Of a DNA stretch of 64,000 nucleotides, positions 21,370-30,200 are shown piece by piece. This DNA comes from Bufo bufo (lineage: Eukaryota > Chordata > Amphibia > Anura > Bufonidae), in the NCBI RefSeq assembly GCF_905171765.1, contig NC_053392.1, forward strand, positions 107,282,321 through 107,346,320. The letters run 5' to 3'. Position numbers and translations under genes: made by a program. Position 1 is the stretch's first letter. Each line of letters opens with the position of its first letter. The notes beneath the pieces are model-generated. The model was not told the DNA's origin, did no database searches, and worked only from the letters and a program-made list of their open reading frames with translations.

Positions 21370-21681
21370 TTAATGTGATCACAGCAATTAGTTTAGTGCA
21401 CACTCTTGCTAATCTTAGCACATTACTACCCGTACCTCTAGGTGGTTTAGGCAAACTAGCTGCTGATGTGGCATGGAAAGGACCCCCTCACCTTCCCAGT
21501 TTGACAACACATGCAGAACCTTTCATTGCTCCACCCCTCCAGCTCTGTAATTTCTTCTTCCCCACGCTGTCACTACACCACGCCCCCCCCTTCCCACTCT
21601 GTCACCGCGGCTGCGTCACTGCTCTTAGAGATGGGAAGTTCGGATCTTTTTCATAATTCGGATCTTCGGTTCACTTGCTGA

Positions 21682-22183
21682 GGCTACTTTCACACTAGCG
21701 TTCGGAGCGAATCCGTCTGATGTTTCATCAGACGGATCCGCTCCTATAATGCAGACGTTCGCATCCGTTCAGAACGGATCCGTCTGCATTATAACTTAGA
21801 AAAATTTAGAAAAAAGTCTGAAAGTAGCCTGAGCGGATCCGTTCAGACTTTACATTGAAAGTCAATGGGGAACGGATCCGCTTGAAGATTGAGCCATATG
21901 GTGTCATCTTCAAGCGGATCCGTCCCCATTGACTTACATTGTAAGTCTGGACGGATCCGCTCGCCTCCGCACGGCCAGGCTGATACCCGAACGCTGCAAG
22001 CAGCGTTCAGGTGTCCGCTCACTGAGCGGAGCGGAGGCTGAGCGCTGGCAGGCGGATGCATCCTGAGCGGATCCGCCTCCACTGAGAATGCATTAGGGCT
22101 GGACAGCTGCGTTCAGGACCGCTCGTGAGCCCCTTCAAACGGAGCGCACAAGCGGAGCTCCGAACGCAGGTGGGAAAGTAGCC
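21682..22183. mobile_element. Harbinger-like MITE, TGA target duplication
   Basis: Ends GGCTACTTTCACACTAGCG and, reverse-complemented, GGCTACTTTCCCACCTGCG, with TGA on both sides (21679-21681 and 22184-22186). Its interior contains many copies of the 6-bp palindrome GGATCC within GCGGATCCG. It landed in the loop of a host hairpin: CTTCGGTTCACTT on the left pairs with AAGTGAACCGAAG on the right. Confidence 0.75.
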
Positions 22184-22369
22184 TGAGTCAGCTCTCAAGT
22201 GAACCGAAGGTCAGGAGGGACTGGCTCCTGGCAAACACAGCTCTGCTGCAGTGAATGCAGTGGAGCAGACTGTGATGTAGTGGCTATAGTTATTGCAGGG
22301 ACTCAGATAATTGTCTGAGAGTTTATTAGTTAAAAGAATAGTGTCACTGAGTCCCTACCAGGCTTCCTG

Positions 22370-22498
22370 CTCTGCTACACTGCTGCATGCACCCTGTACA
22401 CACACAGCTCTGCTACATGCTATACTAGCTCTGCTACATGCTACACACAGCTCTGCTACATGCTATACTAGCTCTGCTACATGCCCCCCCCCCCCCCC
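22370..22498 (+). repeat. Short CTCTGCTACATGC repeats and C tract
   Basis: Five to six copies of a 20-23-bp unit around CTCTGCTACATGCTA, ending in a run of C (22483-22498). Confidence 0.8.
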
Positions 22499-22664
22499 AT
22501 GGGGGTTCTACAAAAGAGCTATTGTGGGGCAAAATTCATATTCGTGTTTTAAAATGAATGCTTTCGCCTTTTATAAACAAGTAAATAAGGACACAACGCT
22601 GTGGGGCTGGTGTGCAACTTTTTCCAGGGCTGGTTTTTATCCCCAGTCCGGCCCTGTCCGCATA

Positions 22665-23126
22665 GGCCAACCGGAGCTAGGCCCGCATAGGCCGCCTCGC
22701 TGAGGTTGCCTGGCGGCCGCCCCGCAACCCTTTAGTAGGACCGAACCGTGCCGACTGTCAGATGATGACAGGGCCGGCGCGCAAGGAGAAATCTCCCAGG
22801 CCGGCCCTTTACAGAACTCACCAGGACAGTGACAGCTGACAGATCAACTCAGGTGACAGGTCAGCTGTGCACGCCGCGCTGCGTCGTCACGTCAGACTCC
22901 TCCCCTGGGGCCTAGGCCATGCCGTAAAGTGAAAGACCGTGACGGCTGCTGCGCGCGGGAAGTTCAAAATTCTTCCTGCGTGGAGTCAGGGGTGCTGCCA
23001 GCGGTGAGTCGTGTTCAGCAGCCTTCAGTGTACTGCCCAGAAAACAACTCCTAGGCGGTAAGTAAATCAGCATTGGCTCACCTCACCTATTATACTGTAT
23101 ACTGTATACTGTATAATTTATATATG
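22665..23126. other. GC-rich part of hAT-A, no gene seen
   Basis: GC-rich DNA with GGCCGG blocks and an internal TATACTGTATACTGTATA repeat at about 23091-23115. No coding signal. Confidence 0.45.
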
Positions 23127-23690
23127 TCATTCAGGAGCATGGAAAAGCTGGGTGATGATTTTTTTCACCTAGCTTTTCCATGCTCCTGAATTGCATATCT
23201 GCTTATAGGCATATATATCTTTATAATAGCTGAGCCTGATCTATTATAAACAGATCTGCCATTCAGGAGCATGGAAAAGCTAAGTAAGAAATAGTCACCT
23301 AGCTCTTCAATGCTCCTGGGTGGTATATCTGCTTATAATAGATCAGCTATTATAAACAGATATGCCTATAGGCAGATTTGCCATTCAGGAGCATAGCATG
23401 GAAAGGTAAGGTGAGAAATTGTCACCTAGCTTTTCCATGCTCCTGAATGGCAGATCTGCATATAATAGCTTGGCTATTATAAACATGTATGCATATAAGC
23501 AGATATGCCATTCAGGAGCATGGAAAAGCTGGGTGACTATTTCTTGCCTACCTATCTTTTCCAAGCTCCTCAATGGCAGATCTGCTTATAATAGATTAGC
23601 TTTTATAAACACATATGCCATTCAGGAGCATGGAAAGGCTAGACGTGAACAGCTTTTTCATGCTCCTGAATGACATATCCAGCAGCCCTA
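23127..23690. repeat. Tandem array of hairpins, about 110-130 bp period
   Basis: Five units each contain CATTCAGGAGCATGGAAAAG and its inverted copy within about 60 bp, followed by a second hairpin from GCAGATCTGCTTATAATAG and its complement. Unit starts are near 23127, 23259, 23381, 23508 and 23618. Complementary positions stay paired in most units despite changes elsewhere. Confidence 0.8.
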
Positions 23691-24053
23691 GTTGACTCCT
23701 TGGGGGGTGGCTATACATAATACAGCCATCTATATAGATGGCTGTATATTTAAACTGTGGCCAGAGATGTACACTTAGGATAAGTTCACACAGCAGATTT
23801 TTCACACGCAAACCCGTGCGTAAATCTGCTTCAAAATTACGCATGAACTTTAGTCCAATAGACTTGAATGGGATTACGCAGACCCGTTCACACTTCAAAC
23901 TTTATGCATGCGTATTTTCACATGTGTAATTTTGCGTAAATTCACACTTTATTTGTGCTATAAAAAGTTGCTCTGCGTTGCGTTTTCATTTTCTATAAAA
24001 AGGCCCATTAAAATCTTCTGCACCAGGCCCATGATGCTCTTAATCCGGCCCTG
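23691..24053. other. Right end of hAT-A, with a possible MITE remnant
   Basis: Contains GATAAGTTCACACAGCAG at about 23779 and a run of TTACGCA/TGCGTAA motifs up to about 23950, in the style of the CACAC-ended MITEs. The right end is unclear. No gene seen. Confidence 0.4.
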
Positions 24054-24061
24054 CCTAGATG

Positions 24062-24790
24062 ATATTTTAATTTATTCGTCTGATCTGAGAACACATGAGG
24101 TGCATGTCAGACAAGTACTGCAGGTCCTACGTACGAATAAATGATATGCTAAAATTGAAAAATGTGTCTTCGCCGTTCAGGAGTAACAATTCCTAGGTTA
24201 TTTTTTATCTGCTTCAGGTTTCCGTATGGATCCTAGGAAGGTCCAGGCAATTTTAGATTGGGATTTCCTGAGAACCTCAAAGCACTGAAACGGTTCTTGG
24301 GCTTCGCGAATTTCTATAGGAAATTCATTAAAAATTATTCACTTATTGTAAAACCCCTTACTGACATGACTAGGAAGGGGACTGATTTTTTTAAATGGTC
24401 TGACGCCGCTAAAGTTGCTTTTTCCTCTCTAAAAGAGAGGTTTACCTCAGCACCTGTACTAGTCCAACCTGATGTCTCTCAGCCTTTTATTGTTGAAGTC
24501 GATGGGTCAGAGGTGGGAGTGGGGGCGGTGCTGTCTCAGGGTCCGTCTCCTGGCAAATGGCGTCCTTGTGCTTTCTTTTCTAAAAAACTCTCTGCAGCAG
24601 AAAAGAACTACGATATTGGCAATAGGGAACTGTTAGCTATCAAACTAGCGTTTGAAGAATGGCGTCACTTTTGAGAGGGGGCAGTCCACCCCGTCACTGT
24701 GATTACGGACCACAAAAATCTTCTGTACCTCGAATCAGCTAAGCGTCTCACCCCTAGACAAGCTAGGTGGTCGCTATTTTTTTACCAGGT
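24062..24790 (+). pseudogene. Gypsy pol: end of reverse transcriptase and RNase H
   Basis: Begins with the second Asp of the RT motif and DILIYSSDL. A stop at about 24141 and a frameshift near 24255 follow. [20 protein letters not shown] is the RT connection, and [20 protein letters not shown] holds the first RNase H Asp region. [15 protein letters not shown] sequence ([20 protein letters not shown]) carries the RNase H Glu. A further stop lies at 24672-24674 inside RWH-like sequence, and TDHKNL appears downstream. Dead. Confidence 0.8.
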
Positions 24791-25635
24791 TTAACTTTGT
24801 GATTACCTATCGTCCTGGGGCAAAGAATACCAAGGCTGATGCACTATCTCGTTGTTTCCCTGGATGGGGTAATGTGAGTGATCCGGTGCCCATTCTTCAA
24901 AGAGGAGTGGTTGTTTCTGCGGTACACTCTGTTCTGGAGGGGAAGGTGTTAGAGGCCCAGGGGGACGCCCCGGTCTCTTGCCCCTCAGAGAAATTGTTTG
25001 TACCGTTGAACCTGCGTTTCGAATTATTAAAGGAACATCATAATTTGGCACTTGCTGGGCACCCGGGTAGTAAAGCAACCTTGGAGCTATTGTCTCGTCG
25101 TTTTTGGTGGCCAAGGTTGCGTCAGGATGTATTGGATTTTGTGTCTTCTTGTTCTACCTGTGTGCGCGCAAAAGTTTCACATACACGTCCTGCAGGGTCT
25201 CTATTACCACTCGTCATTCCCAATAGACCATAGACACATCTGTCAATGGATTTTATCACTGACTTACCTTTGTCTGCGGGTAAAACAGTTATTTTGGTAG
25301 TAGTGGACAGGTTTAGCAAAATGGTACACTTCATTGCGTTACCCGCACTACCTAATGCTAAGACTCTTGCTCAGGTATTCGTCAGTGAAATCGTGAAGCT
25401 TCACGGGGTCCCCTCCGATGTTGTTTCGGATCGGGGTACCCAGTTTATTTCTAAATTTTGGAAAGCTTTTTGTTCCCGTTTGGGGGTACACTTGTCCTTT
25501 TCCTCAGCTTTCCATCCTCAGTCGAATGGACAGACTGAGCGTACCAACCAAAACCTGGAGACATATCTAAGATGTTTTGTGTCTGAAAACCAAGAGTTGT
25601 GGTCATCATATTTACCGTTAGCTGAGTTGCCATAA
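24791..25635 (+). pseudogene. Gypsy pol: integrase zinc finger and catalytic core
   Basis: ITYRPGAKNTKADALSR ends RNase H. Then comes the HHCC finger (EHHNLALAGHPGSKAT and CSTCVRAK). After a nonsense codon at 25231-25233, where a Trp is expected, the core shows MDFITDLP, SDRGTQF and HPQSNGQTERTNQ, giving the D, D and E of the integrase triad. A stop at 25633-25635 ends the frame at PLAELP. The protein would insert cDNA into chromatin. Confidence 0.85.
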
Positions 25636-26319
25636 ATAATCGTCGTCAGGAATCCACTGGCAAGTCACCATTTCTTGGTGCATATGGTTTTCATCCCCAA
25701 TTCTGTACTTTCAAAGAGGGGGGGTCTTCTGGGGTTCTCGAAGAGGAACGGTTTTCGTCATCTCTTTCATCGGTATGGCAGAAGGTGCAAGCTAACTTGA
25801 AAAATATGGGAGGTAAATACAAATGCATGGCTGATAAGAGACGGTCGCCAGGTCCGGACCTAGGAGTGAATGACTATGTGTGGTTGTCTACTAGGAATAT
25901 TAAATTGAAGGTTCCCTCTTGGAAACTGGGTCCTAGGTTTATTGGTCCTTACAAAATTGTAGCCATCATCAACCCTGTGGCTTTTCGCCTGGAGTTACCT
26001 CAGACTTTTAAAATCCATAATGTTTTTCATAAGTCGTTACTCAAAAAATATGTTCCACCTCTAGAACCGTCACCCCTGCCACCCCTCCTTTTGTTGTGGA
26101 TGGTAATCTAGAATTTCAGATATCCAAAATTGTTAATTCTCGTCGGGTCCGCCGCTCTCTTCAATATCTGGTGCATTGGAGAGGTTACGGTCCCGAGGAA
26201 AGAATGTGGGTTCCTGCGTCTGAGGTAAACGCCGACAGGCTAGTTCGGGTTTTTCATGCCTCTCATCCTGAGAGACCTGGTCCTGAGTGTCCGGAGGCCC
26301 CTCGTAGACAGGGGGGTAC
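25636..26319 (+). pseudogene. Gypsy pol: integrase C-terminus and chromodomain
   Basis: The region shows GDYVWLSTRN-like sequence (VNDYVWLSTRNIKLKVPSWK), FIGPYKIVA and FHKSLLKKYV, the GPY/F-type integrase tail. After a frameshift near 26096 a chromodomain follows: FQISKIVNSRRVRRSLQYLV, HWRGYGPEERMWVPASEV. Aromatic residues for methyl-lysine binding are visible (Y, W, W). Chromodomains direct chromovirus integration to marked chromatin. The frame ends near the LTR. Confidence 0.8.
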
Positions 26320-26958
26320 TGTCACGAGGGTGTCAAGAACCACGCCTGACTCCTTTATACCCGGGGTCAGGAAGTCGCAGCGGTTGACTGCACACTCTAT
26401 GTAAGATAGGGCTGTTTACTTATGGTAGCTTTCTGGGTTTGCTTTGCAACCCTCTTGGCTCACTCAGGGATCCGTAGCTCTTTCTCCTCAACTGTTCCTT
26501 GTCCAGCACTCCCAACCTCCTTATATTCCCCTCTCACACTTCTCTGGTTGCCAGATATAGAGCTTCCTGCCTGGAAATCTATTCTGACCCTCTGGAGCTG
26601 TGTTGCTGCGTTCTCTGGTTGTTGGTCCAGAACGCTACCCCCTGGATCCCTGTTGGACCTTTGTGGACTGCTGTGGTCGCCCACCTGGGTGTATGTGTTT
26701 GTCTGTATTGTCTGTCCTCTCCATGGTGTTTTCCTCTTAGTGCGGACTAGCGATCCCACCGGCCCGTTCACTATCTAGGGCTCATTGTAGGGAAAGCCAG
26801 GGTTTAGGCACGTGATCGCCGCACGGGTGAGGAACCCATCTAGGGACGTCAGGGCAGTCAGGTGCCAGCCGCAAGGTGAGTCAGGGGTCACCACCTTTCC
26901 CTCTCCCTTTGGCAGGGCTTTCCCTTTTCCCTCCCTGTGCGTGACGCCGGTCATTACA
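26320..26958 (+). repeat. 3' LTR of the gypsy element
   Basis: Preceded by a purine-rich tract (AGACAGGGGGGTAC, 26307-26319). It starts TGTCACGAGGG and ends CGGTCATTACA, giving the usual TG...CA borders and a length of 639 bp. The 5' LTR is absent, so LTR divergence cannot be used to date it. The open frames inside it are not genes. Confidence 0.75.
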
Positions 26959-27252
26959 GCAGCATAAGGAGGCCACAGAGTGGCACCACGACAAAGTGTG
27001 GAGTTGGCAGCAGTATGAGGAGGCCACTGAGCGACACAATGACCGAGTCTGGAGGTGGCGGCAGCAAGAGGAGACCACAGAGTGGCCCACTTACAGAGTG
27101 TGGAGGTGGTGGCAGCATGAGGAGACCACAGAGTGGCAAGGTGACATAGTGTGAAGATTGCAGTAGCAACAGCTTCAGTAGGATACCACAAAGTGGCAAG
27201 GTGACATAGTGTGGAGATGGCAGTAGCAGCAGCAGCATCAGGATACCACATA
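26959..27252 (-). repeat. 57-bp minisatellite beside the BED-finger remnant of F
   Basis: About five units, on the plus strand reading GGAGACCACAGAGTGGC and GTGTGGAGGTGGCAGCA. Because 57 is divisible by three, a minus-strand frame runs through all units as a 19-residue leucine-rich repeat (PLCGLLMLPPPPHS). It is not in the frame of the BED finger. Confidence 0.75.
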
Positions 27253-27254
27253 TG

Positions 27255-27410
27255 GTCACTGCATATGTTGACGCAGGGCTGTGGTGCCAACATTGGTACC
27301 TTGGCCAGGCTTCACCTTCTGCCCACATATTCTACATATGGCCATGTTAACCTCCTCCAGCGGCTTAACAAAAAACTGCCACACCGCCAAGTAGGTGATT
27401 TTCCCCCCTA
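27255..27410 (-). pseudogene. BED-type zinc finger remnant of F's transposase
   Basis: Minus-strand translation gives AVWQFFVKPLEEVN, then CRICGQKVKPGQG and TTALRQHMQ before a stop. The W-x-F-F start, CxxC pair and TTxLxxH are the BED-finger pattern used by hAT transposases for DNA binding. The last His of the finger lies beyond the stop and is not visible. No catalytic hAT domain follows; the 57-bp repeat and the gypsy LTR do. The orientation agrees with the promoter in F's right end and the 74-bp array lying upstream. Confidence 0.6.
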
Positions 27411-27529
27411 ACAGTCTGCACTAAATTACTGCTAATGCCGCTGCTTCCGTGAAACCCTGCACCGCTACTTCCCAGACAGGTAGGCTGCTGCAAAGCAGGT
27501 GGTCTATCCCGGGCACGTTTGGCACATTT
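27411..27529. other. Leader side of F's BED remnant
   Basis: Short GC-richer stretch between the BED finger and the 74-bp array. It probably includes the start of the old frame, but I cannot fix a start codon. Confidence 0.35.
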
Positions 27530-29105
27530 AAACACTTTCAACACATATAACCGCCAATGTGAACTGAGAATATATTTTTCTTTTTGTACTGAAATAGGCC
27601 ACTAAATGCTTTCAACACATATAATTGCCAAGTGAACTGAGAATATATTTTTCTTTCTGTACTGAAATAGACCACTAAACGCTTTCGCCACAAATAACTG
27701 CAACAGTGAACTGAGAATATATTTTTCTTTCAGTACTGAAATAGACCACTAAACGCTTTCGCCACAAATAACTGCCGACGTAAACTGAGAATATATATTT
27801 CTTTCTGTACTGAAATAGGCCACTAAACTCTTTTGCCACAAATAACTGCACCAGTGAAGTAACATAGTGCGTATACTTTTTCTTTCTATACTGAAATAGG
27901 CCACTAAACGCATTAAACGAATATAACTGCAGAAGTGAACTGAGAATATATTTTTCTATTTGTGCTGAAATAGGCAAGTAAACGCTTTTAGCAGAAATAA
28001 ATGCACTAGTGAAGTGTGTATATATTTTTATTTCTGTACTGAAATAGGCCACTAAACAATTTTGCCACAAAAAAGTGTGCCAGTGTACACGCTTTTAGCA
28101 GTAATAAATGCACCAGTGAAGTGCGTATATATTTTCTTTCTGTACTGAAATAGGTCACTAAATGCTTTTGCCACCAATAAGTGCACCAGTGAAGTGCGCA
28201 TATTTTTTTCTTTCTGTACTGAAATAGGCTACTAAACGCTTTTTCCAGAAATAAATGCACCAGTGAAGTGCGTATATCTTTTTCTTTCTGTACTGAAATA
28301 GGCCACTAAATGTTTTTGCCACAAATAACTGCACCAGTGAAGTGCGTATATTTTTTTCTTTCTGTACTGAAATAGGCCACTAAACGTTTTTGCCACAAAT
28401 AAGTGCACCAGTGAAGTGCGTATATTTTTTTCTTTCTGTACTGAAATAGGCCACAAAACGCTTTTGCCACAAATAAGTGCACTAGTGAAGTGCATATATT
28501 TTTTCTTTCTGTACTGAAATAGGCCACTAAATGCTTTTGCCACAAATAACTGCACCAGTAAAGTAACATAGTGTGTATATTTTTTCTTTCTATACTTAAA
28601 TAGGCCACTAAACTCTTTAAACGAATATAACTGCAGAAGTGAACTGAGAATATATTTTTCTATTTGTACTGAAATAGGCCACTAAACAATTTTGCCACAA
28701 AAAAGTGTACCAGTGTACACGCTTTTATCAGTAATAAATGCACCAGTGAAATGCGTATATATTTTCTTTCTGTACTGAAATAGGCCACAAAACGCTTTTG
28801 CCACAAATAACTGCACCAGTGAAGTGTGTATATTTTTTTCTTTCTATACTGAAATAGGCCGCTAAACGCTTTCAACAAATATAACTGCAGAAGGGAACTG
28901 AAAATATATTTTTCTATTTGTACTGAAATAGGCACGTAAACGCTTTTAGCAGAAATAAATGCACCAGTGAAGTGCGTATATATTTTTCTTTCTGTGCTGA
29001 AATGGCCCACTAAACACTTTTGCCACAAATAACTGCACCAGTGAAGTGCATATATTTTTTTCTTTCTGTACTGAAATAAGCCATTAAACGCTTTCAACAC
29101 ATATA
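27530..29105 (-). repeat. 74-bp array of element F, about 21 copies
   Basis: On the plus strand the unit reads CTGAAATAGGCCACTAAACG, then CTTTTGCCACAAATAACTGC, then ACCAGTGAAGTGCGTATAT and a T-rich stretch. Variants CAGAAGTGAACTGAGAATAT alternate in blocks. It resumes at 42501 after the Tc1 insertion. Minus-strand open frames (repeating SGLFQYRKKK) are by-products. Confidence 0.9.
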
Positions 29106-29524
29106 CAGTCAGGTCCATAAATATTGGGACATCGACACAATTCTAACATTTTTGGCTCTATACACCACCACAATAGATTTGAAATGAAACAAACAAGATG
29201 TGCTTTAACTGCAGACTGTCAGCTTTAATTTGAGGGTTATTTACACCCAAATCAGATGAACGGTGTAGGAATTACAACAGTTTGCATATGTGCCTCCCAC
29301 TTGTTAAGGGACCAAAAGTAATGGGAGAGAATAATAATCATAAATCAAACTTTCACTGTTTAAAACTTGGTTGCAAATAGGGATGAGCGAACCCGAACTG
29401 TATAGTTCGGGTTCGTACCGAATTTTGGGGTGTCCGTGACACGGACCCGAACCCGAACATTTTCGTAAAAGTCAGTGTTCGGTGTTCGGCGCTTTCTTGG
29501 CGCTTTTTGAAAGGCTGCAAAGCA

Positions 29525-29634
29525 GCCAATCAACAAGCGTCATACTACTTGCCCCAAGAGGCCATCACAGCCTTGCCTACTATTGGCATGGCTGTGATTG
29601 GCCAGTGCAGCATGTGACCCAGCCTCTATATAAG
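29525..29634 (+). promoter_or_regulatory. Promoter of element D
   Basis: CCAAT at 29525-29529, an inverted ATTGG at about 29598 and TCTATATAAG at 29625-29634. The same arrangement is conserved in E. Transcription would start some 30 bp after the TATA and run into the arrays. Confidence 0.6.
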
Positions 29635-29889
29635 CTTGGGTCACGTTGCGCTGCACGTCACTCTGCTGATTGAAGCATAGGGAGAGGTTGCAGCTGCGAC
29701 GTTAGGGCGAGATTAGGCAGTGATTAACTCCTCCAAAAGACTTCATTCTGTGATCGATCTGCAGCTGTGGATCATTGAAGTGCTAGTATTGACTTGCTCA
29801 CTTTTTGAGGTTGCCCAGAGCGTTTTTAGATCACTTTTTTTCTGGGGTGATCGGCGGCCATTTTGTGACTTGTGGTGCGCCAGCACAAG

Positions 29890-30200
29890 CTATCACCAAG
29901 TGTATTTAACCATCAATAGTGTGGTTATTTTGTGCTATATCCTACATCAGCTGCAGGCTGAGCCTGTGTCACCGAAGTGCATTTAACCATCAACAGTCTG
30001 GTTATTTTTTGGCCATATACTACATCAGCTGCAGGCTGAGCCTGTGTCACCGAAGTGCATTTAACCATCAACAGTCTGATTATTTTTTGGCCATATACTA
30101 CATCTGGTGCAGGCTGAGCCTGTGTCACCCAAGTGCATTTAACCATCAATAGTGTGGTTATTTTTTGGCCATATACTACATCAGGGGCAAGTTGAGCCTG
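29890..30200 (+). repeat. 77-bp repeat, four copies
   Basis: The unit holds TTAACCATCAACAGTCTGG, TTATTTTTTGGCCATATACT and ACATCAGCTGCAGGCTGAGC. It directly precedes the longer 295-bp array. Confidence 0.85.

Larger units (their letters stand above)
18818..22656. mobile_element. hAT-B: hAT-type element nested in hAT-A
   Basis: Ends CAGGGCCGGACTGG and CCAGTCCGGCCCTG. Target copies CCCGCATA (18810-18817) and TCCGCATA (22657-22664) match at seven of eight positions. The 3839-bp interior contains a 1.6-kb minisatellite, two MITEs and short tandem repeats, and no transposase. Its ends differ from hAT-A's by only a few bases over the first 14, so both probably used the same transposase source. Confidence 0.9.
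18740..24053. mobile_element. hAT-A: hAT-type element inserted in the gypsy RT
   Basis: Ends CAGGGCCGGATTAACG and TTAATCCGGCCCTG with perfect 8-bp duplications CCTAGATG (18732-18739 and 24054-24061). The total is 5314 bp, of which about 3.85 kb is the nested hAT-B and its target copy. The remainder (about 1.47 kb) has no transposase. It holds GC-rich DNA (22665-23060) and an array of hairpins (23127-23690). Non-autonomous. Confidence 0.9.
17510..26958 (+). mobile_element. Ty3/gypsy chromodomain retrotransposon, 5' part missing, split by hAT-A
   Basis: The gag-pol remnant runs 17510-18739 and 24062-26319, followed by a 3' LTR at 26320-26958. Domain order is protease, reverse transcriptase, RNase H, integrase, chromodomain, the order of chromoviruses. 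The 5' LTR and most or all of gag are absent; the break coincides with the Tc1 fragment. Pol has several in-frame stops and frameshifts, so the copy is dead. No TSD can be checked because the 5' end is gone. Confidence 0.85.

Noticed and set aside
26422..26778. A 118-codon frame after the gypsy pol
   Set aside because: It lies wholly within the LTR and has no recognisable domain.
27675..29118. Series of minus-strand frames repeating SGLFQYRKKK
   Set aside because: Artefact of the 74-bp tandem array.
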